Below are positions 53,485 to 63,960 of a DNA stretch of 64,000 nucleotides, one piece after another. Each line of letters begins with the position of its first letter. The first letter of the stretch is position 1. The position numbers and the translations under genes are program-made. The stretch lies in assembly GCA_016584305.1 (NCBI GenBank), contig JACEEZ010001805.1:147501-211500 (forward strand). Reading direction: 5' to 3'. The DNA is from Chionoecetes opilio. Lineage: Eukaryota > Arthropoda > Malacostraca > Decapoda > Majidae. The notes under the pieces are model-generated. The model was not told the origin of the DNA. It searched no databases and worked only from the letters and a program-made list of their open reading frames with translations.

Positions 53485-55485
53485 GGAATAAATAGTTATG
53501 TTCCAAGGATAGTTATCAGTGAAAAGAAAAAAAATGAATGGTTTAACAGAAAATGTGAATTAGCAAGACTAGAAAGAGAAAAAACATGGAATAGTTGGAG
53601 GAAAAAAGGAGGTATCAAGCTTTGGGAGAAGTACAAAACAACTAGAAATGAATATGTAAGAATCCGAAGAGAAGAAGAAAGTAACTATGAGAGAAATATA
53701 ATAGAAAAATGTAAGAACGAACTGAAACTTTTCTAGATATATATTAATGGAAAAATGAAGAACAAGGAAGGAATAGATAAACTGAAGGTAGAAGGCATAG
53801 TGTATGAAGATGCATTACAACAGGCTGAGGTGATGAATAAGTGCTTACAGACTGTATTTACAAGAGAAAGTTAATTTAAAACGAAAAATATAATAGCAAA
53901 AGAAAATATAAAGGAAGACATAAAAGTAGACGTAATAGAAGTAAAAAGGCTAATGGAAAGTCAAGATGTGAGAAAAGCCCCGGGTCCAGATGGAGTGTCG
54001 AACTGGATAATGAAAGAGTGCAGTAACCAATTAGCAGGAAAGTTACATAGTGTAATTGAGAGTTCACTCAAAGAGAGCAGTCCCGCTTGATTGGAAAAGA
54101 GCAAATATTGTGCCAATTTACAAAGGAGGAGACAAAGAAGAACCACTAAATTACAGGCCAGTATCATTAACAAGTGTAGTGGCAAAAATGTGTGAAAAAA
54201 TTGTGAAGGACAGATGGTTGAAATATTTGGAAGACAAAAACACACTCACAGGTGGCCAGTTTGGATTTAGAGGAGGAATGTCATGTACAAACGAATTTAT
54301 AAGCTTTTACTCGAGAGTGATCGATGTGACACAGGAAAGAGAGGGGGGGTCGATTGCATATATTGGACCAAAAGAAGGCATTTGACAAGGTACCTCATAA
54401 GAGACTGCTCTGGAAGCTAGAACATGTAGGATTGAAGGATGGTTTGCTGAAGTGGATGGAAGATTTTTTGAGCAACAGAGAGATGAGAACAGTAATAAAA
54501 GATCAGAAGTCAGAATGGTGCAGTGTGATAAGTGGAGTTCCTCAAGGATCAGTATTGGCCCCAGTGATGTTCTTGGTCTATGTAAATGATATGACAGAAG
54601 GAGTAAATAGTTATATGAGTTTATTCGCTGATGATGCAAAAATTTACTAAGAAAAAGTAGAAAGTAAAGAGGACTGTGAGGATTTACAAAAAGGATCTAG
54701 ATAAGATTTTCAGATGGAGTCAACTATGGGAAATGGAGTTTAATGCTAAAAGTGTAAAGTGATGGAAGTGGGCAGTAGCAAAAAGAGACAGAGAGGAAAG
54801 TATTCGATGGGAAATTAATGGATAATCAAAACAGGGTCGAAAATGATCTGGGGGTATGGATTACGGACAATTGTCACCAGAGAAGCATATAAACAAGATC
54901 ACAGGAGATACATATCAGTTGCTGAGGAATATAAGAATGGCATTAAAATTTATCTGGATGAAGAGATGTTTAAGAAATTGATAACATCTTTGATTCGACC
55001 AAGGTTGGAATATGCGGCAGTGATTTGGTCACCACATAAAAGAAGGATATAAGGAAGATTGAGAGAAAAAAAAGAGCAGCCACAAAAATGGCTCAAGCCT
55101 GAGAGTTTTACCATATAAGGAAAGACTTTCAAGACTAAAACTCCAACTCTTGAGAAAAGAAAGAAAAGGGGAGATTTATAGCAGTGTATAGAGCATCAAT
55201 GGGTCTGGAAAAAATTGATAGAGAAGATCGTTTTGTGGGACGATAGAAGTGCAAGAGGCCATGAGAAGAAATTGAAAAGGACAACATGCAAGAGGGATAT
55301 AAAAAATACAGCTTCCCCTATAGAAGCATAGAAGCCTGGGAACAACCTTGATGCAAAAGTGATTAATGCAAGAAGTATTTAGGACTTCAAAGGCAAGCTG
55401 GATAATAGTAGATTTTGGAGACGGGACAGTACGAGCATAGCTCTTTTCCTGTAAAGTTACAACTAGGTAAATACAACTAGGTAAA
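53485..55485 (+). pseudogene. CR1/Jockey-like LINE ORF2, RT and 3' tail
   Basis: The linker after the endonuclease (KKNEWFNRKCELARLEREKT, WNSWRKKGGIKLWEKYK) is followed by RKAPGPDGVSNWIMKECS and WKRANIVPIYKGGDKEEPLN, then YRPVSLTSVVAKMCEKIV. Next are GGQFGFRGGMSCTNEF, AFDKVPHKRLLWKLEHVGL (catalytic Asp region), SGVPQGSVLAPVMFLVYVND and LFADDAKIY (FADD box, about 54625). The C-terminal end has IRPRLEYAAVIWSPHKRR. Frame changes occur near 53735, 54090, 54350 and 54650. The 3' tail GTTACAACTAGGTAAATAC is at 55452-55485. It is 5'-truncated. Confidence 0.75.
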
Positions 55486-55490
55486 TAAAA

Positions 55491-55548
55491 AACCACACAC
55501 ACACCACACCACACACACACACACCACACAACACACACACACACACAC
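55491..55548 (+). repeat. (CA)n microsatellite at the LINE end
   Basis: ACACACACC-type repeats follow the LINE tail. Confidence 0.8.
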
Positions 55549-55774
55549 TATGGATTACGGATTATGCGGATACGGGAGTTGGATTACGGACAATTTGTCA
55601 CCTGAGAAGCATATAAACAAGATCACAGGAAATACATATCAGTTGCTGAGGAATATAAGAATGGCATTCAAATATCTGGGTGAAGAGATGATTAAAAAAT
55701 TGATAACCCTCTTTGATTGACCAAGGGGTTGGAATATGCGGGAGTGATTTGGTCACCACATAAAAAGAAGGATA

Positions 55775-56097
55775 CAGGAGAACCTCGTTTAAAACCCGGC
55801 ATTCAAAACAACGGCAGCCTCAAAACAACGGCACTAATCGACCCAGGCTTTTGTTTTTTTTTTTTTTTTTTTTTTTCCCACTGATAAACTCTGGAACTCT
55901 CTTCCTGTTTCTATTTGTCCACTTTCCTATGACTTACATCTTTTTAAAGAAGAGTAACAAGACACCTCCCGAACTAAATTGGCTCACCCCACTTTTTTAT
56001 TTTTTTCTCTTACTGTTTCTTTATAGGGACTGGCAACTAAGCGGGCTTTGTGTTACCCATTTTTGGGTTTTGCCCTTGGCCGGTTCCTTGTGATGGG

Positions 56098-56133
<36 letters not shown>

Positions 56134-56234
56134 GATTTTTGGGGGATTCCATAAGAGTAACTCTCAAAAAAACGGCAAAATGAGTTATCGGTATGCGCTC
56201 CCCCCGTGGGTGCCGGATAAACGAGGTTCTCCTG
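55775..56234. mobile_element. TA-element in the LINE, ends CAGGAGAACCTCG
   Basis: Inverted ends CAGGAGAACCTCGTTTAAAA and (complement) CAGGAGAACCTCGTTTATCC lie between TA at 55773-55774 and 56235-56236. The LINE copy at 55040 shows the same site empty (GAAGGATATAAGG). The interior is mostly the 3' end of the 9.3-kb LINE family (55880-56095, plus strand) with its A-tract. Confidence 0.8.
55880..56130 (+). mobile_element. LINE 3' end captured inside the MITE
   Basis: AACTCTGGAACTCTCTTCCT, GTAACAAGACACCTCCCGAA and GGGACTGGCAACTAAGCGGG match the LINE at 9283-9480 in inverse orientation. A long A run follows. Confidence 0.7.
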
Positions 56235-56699
56235 TATAAGGAAGATTGAGAGAATACAAAGAGCAGCCACAAAAAAAGGCTCCAAGCCCTGAGAGATTTA
56301 CCATCTAAGGAAAGACTTTCAAGACTAAAACTCCCAACTCTTGAGAAAAGAAGAGAAAGGGAAGATTTTATAGCAGTGGATAGAGCATCAATGGGTCTGG
56401 AAAAAATTGATAGAGAAGATCTGTTTTGTGGGACGATAGAAGTACAAGAGGTCATGAGAAGAAATTGAAAAAAGGGCAACATTGCAAGAGGGACATAAAA
56501 AAATACAGCTTCCCGTATAGAAGCATAGAAGCCTGCAACAACCTTGATGCAAAGTTTATTAATGCAAAAAAGTATTAGGACTTTTAAAGGGGAAACTGGA
56601 TAATAGTAGATTTGGAGACGGGACAGTACGGAAACTTTCCGAGCGTACTCTTTTTCCTGTATGTTACAACTAGGTAAATACACACACCCCACCACACAC

Positions 56700-56889
56700 T
56701 ATGGATTACAGATTATGTCGGATACGAGAGTATGGATTACGGACAATTTGTCACCTGAGAAGCATACAAACAAGATCACAGGAGATACATATCAGTTGCT
56801 GAGGAATATAAGAATGGCATTCAAATATCTGGATGAAGAGATGATTAAGAAATTGATAACATCTTTGATTCGACCAAGGTTGGAATACT
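56700..56889 (+). mobile_element. Third CR1-like LINE fragment
   Basis: TGGATTACGGACAATTTGTC through TTGATTCGACCAAGGTTGG repeats 54860-55010 with high identity. The SINE interrupts it. Confidence 0.65.
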
Positions 56890-57190
56890 CCGTTGGTACT
56901 CCGTAGTGTAGTGGTTAGCACGCTCGGTTCACAACCGAGAAGTCCCGGGTTCGATCCCCGGGCGGAGCGGAAACATATGGGTTGTTTCCTTAAAACCCCA
57001 GCCCCTGTCCACCCAGCAGTGAATGGGTACCGGGTGTCAGCCGGGGGTTTGTGACCCCCCTCCCGGGGTGGTGGCTTCGGCCAACACTAAAAAGATGAAT
57101 GAGAAAAATAAATATTGATATGGAGACGGGGCCATACGAGCGTTGCTCTGGCCCTGTAAAATACAACTAGATGAATACAACTAGATGAAT
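56890..57190 (+). mobile_element. tRNA-Val-derived SINE with LINE-type tail
   Basis: A tRNA head (56898-56969) is followed by a tRNA-unrelated body: CCCAGCAGTGAATGGGTACC, GGGTGTCAGCC. The 3' end is GGAGACGGGGCCATACGAGC, then CTGGCCCTGTAAAATACAAC and repeats of ACTAGATGAATAC. The last part is the 3' end of the CR1-like LINE next to it, so the SINE probably borrows that LINE's machinery. Confidence 0.75.
56898..56969 (+). tRNA. tRNA-Val(CAC)-like head of the SINE
   Basis: Cloverleaf parts: D-arm/A box TAGTGTAGTGGTTAGCACGC, anticodon stem CTCGG/CCGAG with loop TTCACAA (anticodon CAC), T-arm CCGGGTTCGATCCCCGG and an imperfect acceptor stem (CTCCG/CGGAG). The first acceptor pair is mismatched. 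It lies inside a SINE, so it is unlikely to be a functional tRNA gene. Confidence 0.6.
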
Positions 57191-57783
57191 ACACACAGAA
57201 ATGTATCATAATTTTTGGTTTGAAGGAAAAAGTGCTGCCCAAGAAAAACATAAGGGAAGAGGAAGAAAAGAAAGTGGCAAAAGAAATATTTAAAGTAGTA
57301 GAAGAAAATATGGTGATAGAAGAAGAAATAGAAGAGATACATAGGTTAGGCAAATATGAGGAGGGAGGGGCCTGCCCCTTAAAAGTTAAGTTCAGGTCAC
57401 AAAATACAGCACTAGATATATTGTCTAAGGCATGGAAACTGGCAAAGACAGAAGGATATAAGAAAATATGGATAAGAAAAGATATGAATGAGGAAGAAAG
57501 AGCCAGTTTGAATGTACTGTTTAAAGAAGCCAAAGAAAAATACGAACTGAGAACGGAAGAGGAAAAAACCGAAATTCTATTGGAGAGTTTTGGACCAAAA
57601 ACTGAAGAAGTGGTATCTAAAAGAGAAAGAATAGGAGAAGACAGTTCAAAGGAAAATGAAAAAAGGATGGCAGGTATCGTACACAAATATAAATGGGCTA
57701 GTGTCAACATTAACAGAAGTAAACGATTACCTGAGAGCCAAGAAACCAGACATATTGGGTTTAGTAGAAACGAAGCTGAGTGA
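57190..57783 (+). pseudogene. LINE ORF1
   Basis: The frame begins IIIFGLKEKVLPKK, then a very charged helix, IEEIHRLGKYEEGGACPLKV and KFRSQNTALDILSKAWKLAK. FGLKE...RLG...PLKVKFRS...LDIL matches the RRM-like core of LINE ORF1 proteins (L1/CR1 type), which bind the element RNA. The N-terminus is not in place, so it is a 5'-truncated copy. The stop at 57781 overlaps the ORF2 start. No zinc knuckle is visible. Confidence 0.55.
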
Positions 57784-57872
57784 TTCTGAGGATGTGCCAG
57801 TTGGGGAGGGTCAATATAATGTATGGAGGCGAAACAGAAATCAGAAAAAGGGAGGTGGTGTAATGGTGCTAA
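57656..57872 (+). pseudogene. LINE ORF2 start: endonuclease domain
   Basis: MKKGWQVSYTNINGLVSTLT, VNDYLRAKKPDILGLVETKL and GGGVMVL are the first motifs of an APE-type endonuclease (TNINGL, then the ETKL acidic Glu). The frame is cut at 57873 by the Gypsy-3 LTR. It overlaps ORF1 by about 125 bp in another frame. Confidence 0.6.
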
Positions 57873-58500
57873 TGTAACGCGAGAAATTACATTAATAGGG
57901 GAAGAGATGAAATAACACATAAGTATCAATAAGCTAACGAGGAATTTTCCTCCACGCCTCATTCCTGAATCACTGGTTAGGCTTATATTTTAAACCAGTA
58001 GTAATTAGACACGTAGCGAAACGAGGTGAGAACGGGGATTCTAGGTTAGAATAATTTTAGAAGCAGCTCAACGTTCGTTGAGTTAAGTCGCCTGTGGGGA
58101 GGTGTATTCCGCCCTTGGAAAAGGTATTTTAAAATTTTTGTTAACAAAGGATGTGAATGACTTACGGGTGATTTTTTTTGTTGCCAAGACTAATGAATGC
58201 ATTCTTAGGTCCCAAGTAGGATCTGTTGGGGGACCGGGGGGCCAAGCGCTCACAAATTAGCAGAGGGGGCAACCACAACAGCACACCACCCCGTGTGAGG
58301 AAAAGGAGAAAAAAAGGGAAATAAAAAAAATAATGAGGAAACATTTGGGAAGGGGATAGGAACTATATACATTTTTAGGAAACGCTTGGTTACATAGCGA
58401 CTTAAGGGGTAACAGTCGACTAAGTTAAAAGATGAAACTTTGGATCGATTGACTTTCGCGTCTTTGGGGGAGGGGGAAGACTTAATTTAAGATAACGGGA
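57873..58500 (+). repeat. Gypsy-3 putative 5' LTR
   Basis: It matches the minus-strand LTR segment ending at 11335 (for example CAGTTAAGTCGCCTGTG-like, CTAATTAGCAG, CGTGTGAGGAAAAGGAG). The end is not determined; the units GGTAACAGTCGACTAAGTT near 58410 correspond to the tandem repeat at 10716-10925. Confidence 0.5.
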
Positions 58501-58849
58501 ATGTTAATTTTACATAAGGGAGCGAAAAAGATTTAATATTTTAAAATTTAGAAATATGTTTAACCTTTTTATCTTCTGTTCCAACCATCCTTACTATTTT
58601 CTTAAATCTTTTTTTTGTTCAATCATATATTTTTTCCCACTTATGGGGGGGTGGCACGGAAAAAAGGACTGTGGGGTACACTCCCAAGGGTGGGCAACAT
58701 AATGGTAAAAAAGGGTTGAAGGCAAAAGACCATTTTTTTTTGGTGAAGCTTTTTTGGATCCTTCGATGTTTCCGCTTACCCCGACCAACAAACTCCTTGT
58801 TAGTTAATTATTTTTGAAAGTGCCAGTACACAGGGTCATACCATGTAAA

Positions 58850-59295
58850 AGGTATTTTTATGGGACATACCAGATCCCCAGATGTGGAGGTGTGACCCTA
58901 ACGTAACAGTAGAATTTTACAAGCGCCGGGAGGAAAGGCTAAAACCCTTCCTTGTAGAGGGACAGACTAAAGGGAGTATTACAGAAAGAATTTGATTTGT
59001 TCCTATTTAGGCAGTAATGATTTAAAAGGAAACGTAGTGAAGCAATATGGAAGATTTAGGAAAGTGTAGAAACTTAAAGGAAACGTCCGATGTGAGAAAG
59101 GTTTGTATATAAACATAGGATCTACAACCTTACCTAGGAAGTAGAACAAAAAAATTATGATAAAAAAAGAGGGCAATAAACAATAAATTAAATAAAAACT
59201 ACGCGTATGGGAAAATTTAAGCTTTAACCCAAACCCTTTTCCCGGGCTTAGCGTTGACGGGGTGCTTTTGGGTGGGACGAGCGGGGGTTTTAAAT
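58850..59295 (+). pseudogene. SGNH-hydrolase-like remnant of Gypsy-3
   Basis: Readable in different frames and in order: IFMGHTRSP (about 58854, like VGHSQLP of block I), APGGKA (58923-58940, block II), CSYLGSNDLKG (58999-59030, block III) and DGV with LGGTSGG text (59256-59285; with one base added it would fit DGVHFGWDERG, block V). Spacing between blocks is close to that in Gypsy-1 (about 70, 76 and 257 bp against about 60, 85 and 260). Confidence 0.5.
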
Positions 59296-59299
59296 GAAA

Positions 59300-61470
59300 G
59301 CTAGAAAATGAAATAGGACAAATATCAGGCTGGGCGGGCAGTGCGGCGTTAGGAGGGCCTGGCCCCACCGAATTAGGAAAAAAAATCGTAATAAGTGTTG
59401 GGGTTTGGAAACGCCCCAGAAAGAAAGCATTTTGGAGGGTTGTCGTGGGTTTAATAGCCACCGGGGGAAGCCAACCTAGTTGGAAAAAATCGGGGAAAAA
59501 TATACTTTTTTTTTATTTAGGGAAAGGAAATTTTTTTTTTAAGATGGAGGATTAATGGATTTTTAAATGAGGATTTGGAGGATTTCCCCCCAAAGGAAGC
59601 AAAGGGTAGCGGCTTAAGAAGGGGGAAAGGAGTAAACACACGAGAAGGCAAACCAGTCCCGAACAATGCACGATTAAAGTGGATGAGTCAAGAAAAAGAA
59701 GTAGCAAAGACAAAAAGAAAGGGTTGATTTTTTTTTAAAAAAGGAGGAGGAGCGGAATTGGAGCCCAAATGAGATCTTTAATAAAACCGAGAGATATACA
59801 AAACTGAACCTGGGATTTAAAAAGGTATCGAACAGGGGGAAGGTTGACAGTTTTCCTTTCCCAGGTAAAAATTTTGTTCAAAGGGATTTGAAGAGAAAAA
59901 GGGATCTTATGTATAGAGTAATCCGCATTAGCCTTTTGATACAGAAGCCCTCAGTCAGCATGATTTTAGATCATGGAACCCCAAAATTTTTGTTTATACG
60001 AGGGCTAACAGACAAAAATTGACAGAATCCTTAACAGTTTTTCTGAAAGCCAGTATGACGGATGGAAATCCACAAAATTTAAAATAAACTAAAATGCAAA
60101 AACGCCATACTGGAAGCGAAGTCAAATACCCAGGAAAATTTTCCCCGTAGGGATAAAATCATTAAAAAAAAAACTTTTTCGGGTTTCCCAATCACAGTAA
60201 AGATAAATTAGAACTTTTTATGGATGAAAAATCCTAAAAAAAAATTCATAAGAGAGGGAGACCGAAGGGCCTTTGCCATGGGAAGAGACCCCCGACAAAT
60301 TTCGGGGAAAAACCCCAGCAGCCGTCGAAATAACCCCGCTTCCAGAGTACCTCCCAACACAGGGGAACAGTCACGGGGAACTGTGGGCTAGTCAGTCAAG
60401 GTTAGAGAACTGCGTGCACAGAGGGGAAGGGGGAGGGGAAGGGGAAAATTACAACCGGGAAAGTATGAAACGACCAAACCGTCGGTTTATTTGGAAAGGG
60501 ATTCACGATTTTTTTGTCCCTATTGAATAAAACAACCCTCAGCCGCAGACTGTCGAAGGAAAAAATGCAACGCTTGTTTCGTTGGGGGAAATGGGATGTA
60601 GAAGGGGAACCCAAAATTTGCCCGGGGGAGGACGGATCTTCCCGTGACATTTAACATAAAATCCCCAAAAAATCCCCTTAGCCATTAATGATAACGTCAG
60701 GAATTTTTTAGACCAGGAAGCAAATATTCATTTATAAAAAAAGTGCAGCTTTAGTTTTTTACACAAAAAATAAGAACCCCAGTAACATCCCTATTTAAAC
60801 CCGGGTATACGGGAAAAGGGTTGGGTCTTAGGTCAAGAAAGGGTAAAAATCCCCTTGGAATAGATGAAAATAGAAGTTTTGATTTTAGCTGTTAAAAGAT
60901 CAGTATTTATCCACCCAAGCCTGATGGGGAAACAAAATGGGCTAAAAGAATAACTATAAATTACAAAAAAAAAAAGTCATGGGGGCAACCCTAACTTTAT
61001 CCCTAAATTTTTGTTAAAAGGGGGGGGATACGGTACCATCAAGCTTTTAAGATTTGAAAAGTGCAAGGGGAGGCAAAAATAAAAGCTGTCATAAAAGGGA
61101 TACAACAAAGTGTGACCAAAAACCAAAAAAACTAAAGGGTTTTAAAAATTGTCAGTGACGAGGTAGGGGGAACCCCTTTGGGTGACCAAAAAAACAAGGC
61201 AAAATGCACCTGTATGCATCCAGTTACAAAAGAAAGAACTATCTTTCTACCAATTTTTAATAACATAGGGACAGCTGAAGTTACGCCCTGGTACAATTTT
61301 AGCAAAATATAGAGTAGTAAACCAGAAAAAAATTCAAGCCCAATTACGGCAGAAACACTTTGTCTCCCCCTAGGATGGAACGCAAGTTACCCGATAGTGA
61401 TGGTAGCGAGGGTAATGGTACTCGACCGGAGCGAATACAGGCAATTCTAAAAAAAGGAGACTAAAACATT
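59300..61470 (+). pseudogene. Gypsy-3 gag/protease region, scrambled
   Basis: By position this should be gag and protease. Short pieces are plausible but none is diagnostic: a charged stretch near 59570-59700 and a frame at 60273-60530 with TPAAVEITPLPEYLPTQGNS. I see no clear zinc knuckle or DTG. Part of the interval (60760-60960) may be other insertions. Confidence 0.3.
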
Positions 61471-61479
61471 TAAGTGAAC

Positions 61480-62360
61480 AGGAGAGGCATCATCTTTCGC
61501 CTTGAAAAAAGAGCCCATGAACTTTTTTATCTTAGATGCAGGAGAACTGGGTACCTGAAAACTGAACCCGCTCATATTCAGGTGTTAGTCCAAAAATTGT
61601 AGAGGAGTTCCATTAGGTATCCGGAGAAAGCTAAGAACTAATACAAAAATGTTGAGAGAAAGGAAGAGAAGGACATAATAAAAATTTCCAGCTGCGGGGG
61701 TTAACCCTATTACGGGTTAAAACCCAATGGGGAAAAAAAAGGATGTGTCGGGGGTATAAAAAGGTGAATAAACTTTTTACCCACTGATATACCCCCCTCC
61801 CTAAATTGGGAAGAGTTAGTAAAATTTCGGTACGGGCTATGAAACTAGGGCCACCCTAGATAAAAAGTGCGTATTATAAAGTACGTTAGGAAAGTAGTAA
61901 AGACTAACAACTTTCAGTAAAGGGTATCCTTATATAGATTAAAAAGACTTTCCCTTTGGTTTAAAATTGCAGTGCAGCAATTTTCTCACGCAAATTAGCC
62001 CAATCTTAACCCCTTTCGAAAAAAAATTGGCTTAAAAATTATCTGGATGACTAACCCTGATGGCACCCTTTTACGAGAAATTTTTGAAAGGATCAAAATT
62101 ATTTGGACTCTGACAGATTTGGGTAAAATTAAATCTGCCCAAAATTTAAAAATAGCAAAAAAAAGTTAATTTTCGGGGACATTTATGAAAAGGGAAGGTT
62201 CCAACCCAACCAACAATATGGCGCCGTAGATAAAATAAAACCCCAAAAATGTCAAGGAAACCAGAAGATTTCTAGGTATGGTAGTTTCTATGGGAAGTAC
62301 ATAAAGGTTCGCAAGATGCAGTGCCTATCACAATTTGACCAAAAAAGAAACCCATTAAAA
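61480..62360 (+). pseudogene. Gypsy-3 reverse transcriptase remnant
   Basis: Read across frames it parallels Gypsy-1: LDAGELG, EPAHIQV, SGESxELI, DVSGV (the C-L-D-YR motif, mutated), and NYLDD at 62036-62050 (AATTATCTGGATGAC), then TRRFLGMVVSM. The YLDD box is intact; the frame is not. Confidence 0.55.
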
Positions 62361-62436
62361 TGGTCAGGGGAAAACCGCAAGTTTTCAATTTTAAAGGATA
62401 AACGACTAGTGCCCCCATCTTAACAAAGGCCCAAAT

Positions 62437-63960
62437 TTAATAACCATTTGTTGGATACCGATGCAGCCAAACCACGGGGAGCATAGGGGGGATGCAGTAT
62501 AGTGATGAGGGCAACCCAAAAGTAATCTCATTTTTAAAGAAATTAAAACCATTTGAGACGCGATACTCGCGACAGTGGGAACTTAGGAATGTTTTAGCTT
62601 GCAGACAGTTCATCTTTTCTTGGGGGGGAACCAGGTGATCATCAGAAAAACCCAAAAACCGTTAGTGTCAGTCTTTAAACAACGACCAAGTCCCCTAGGA
62701 TGAAAAATGGATCCAAGATGAGAGACTATAGTTCAGATAAGTAAAAAGCGGGAAAAAAACACTGTAGAAACCCAAAACTTAGTAGACCAGTAAAATCATT
62801 CGATTCAATAGAAGAGAGGTGGTTAAAAAAACAAGAAAAAGTAAAAATGCAAGAGGGGCCCATAGAGGGAGAAAATGATAGAGTATTAAAGGGAGGCAAT
62901 ACCCAGATCAAAAATACCCCAGAAAACTTTAGATCAATTGAAATAAAGGGGAAATTTTATATTTAACTAAACCCAGTTCGATAACAGTATACATATTTTT
63001 GGTTTTACCTATGAACGAAGCGAGGGGCTTGGAATTAATTCACAAAAAAGGAAGGGTCTTTTAGGGCAGAGAAATCAATAAAAAAGCAAAAAGGCTATTT
63101 TTTTTGGGCCCCAACCTGAAAAGGGGTTGAGAGAATAGGGGGAACTTTTGAAACCCAAACACAAAAGGGGTAGTCGGGGGACCCAACAAAAGGGCAAGAA
63201 ATCCCATCATAAGTAAACCTCTAGAGAGGAAAGATAGACAAAACAGACTGGGAACGGGACCCCACGGATCCGCTATGTATTCCCCATAATAGATCTATAG
63301 TGGGTTTACTACTTTTTTAAATTAAGGACTAGGAGACCGACGAAGTAGTAAGAATTTTGGGGGAAATGTCTTTTATTTGGAGCCCCAATACCTTGTTATT
63401 GGAAAAATGCAAGGATTTTTCGTCACAACAATTCAAAGAGTTTTGTACTCATTGGATACAATTAGGATACCCACCCCTTCCCAAAACCAAAGGTAAAGTA
63501 CTCAGAAAGGTGCACCGAAAAGAAAACATTTTCAAGCCGTGAAAGGTTTCCCTAGGTGGCCCCAATTATCTTTTAGAAAAAAAAAGAGTTTAAATAGTGC
63601 AGTGCGAAAATGGGCCCAACCTTTCTAGCTTTTTTTTCCCGATACCTCCAAGGTTGATTATGTAAATTACCACAAATTGCTCAGGGGATAAAAAACATTT
63701 GGCACCGAAAAAAACAAAGAACAAATTTGGAGAGAGGTAAAAAAATGGGGGGAAAAGTTAATGTAAAAAGGAAAATAAAAGGTTGGAAAAAGACGAATTG
63801 GCGGGGGGAAAAAAGAAACTTTTTGAAGGGGCCCCAAATAAAAATTTTCATTTAAGTGGTTGGGACCTCAAAGTGGGGGAAGTATTGAGAGTGGGGTTCA
63901 TATGTATTAAAAATATTTTGACGGCAAACATGTACGCGCGGGGCCGAGAAAATTTAAAGC
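62437..63960 (+). pseudogene. Gypsy-3 RNase H and integrase remnant
   Basis: RNase H: LLDTDAAKPRGA, FETRYSRQWELRNVLACRQF and IIRKTQKPLVSVFKQR parallel the TDAS, ETRY..TDKEAL and TDHQPL segments of Gypsy-1. Integrase: FSSQQFKEFCTHW at about 63420-63455 parallels FTSKEFQQFCTRH, and SYVLKIF near 63900 parallels YVLKNVFTGK. The catalytic Asp and Glu motifs are not readable in one frame. Confidence 0.5.

Larger units (their letters stand above)
55556..56690 (+). pseudogene. CR1/Jockey-like LINE 3' end, split by a MITE
   Basis: TGGATTACGGACAATTTGTC, KLITS-like codons and the run AGGAAGATTGAGAG are shared with the copy at 54855-55485, and the tail TACAACTAGGTAAATACAC ends it. The MITE at 55775-56234 divides it. 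The coding text is broken by indels. Confidence 0.65.

Noticed and set aside
53018..53506. CVCVCVCG-rich upstream part of the minus-strand frame
   Set aside because: The Cys/Val run is the translated (CA)n repeat. I begin the exon at the acceptor near 53359 instead.
56898..56969. A functional tRNA-Val gene
   Set aside because: It is the head of a SINE with a mismatched acceptor stem and SINE body and tail directly attached.
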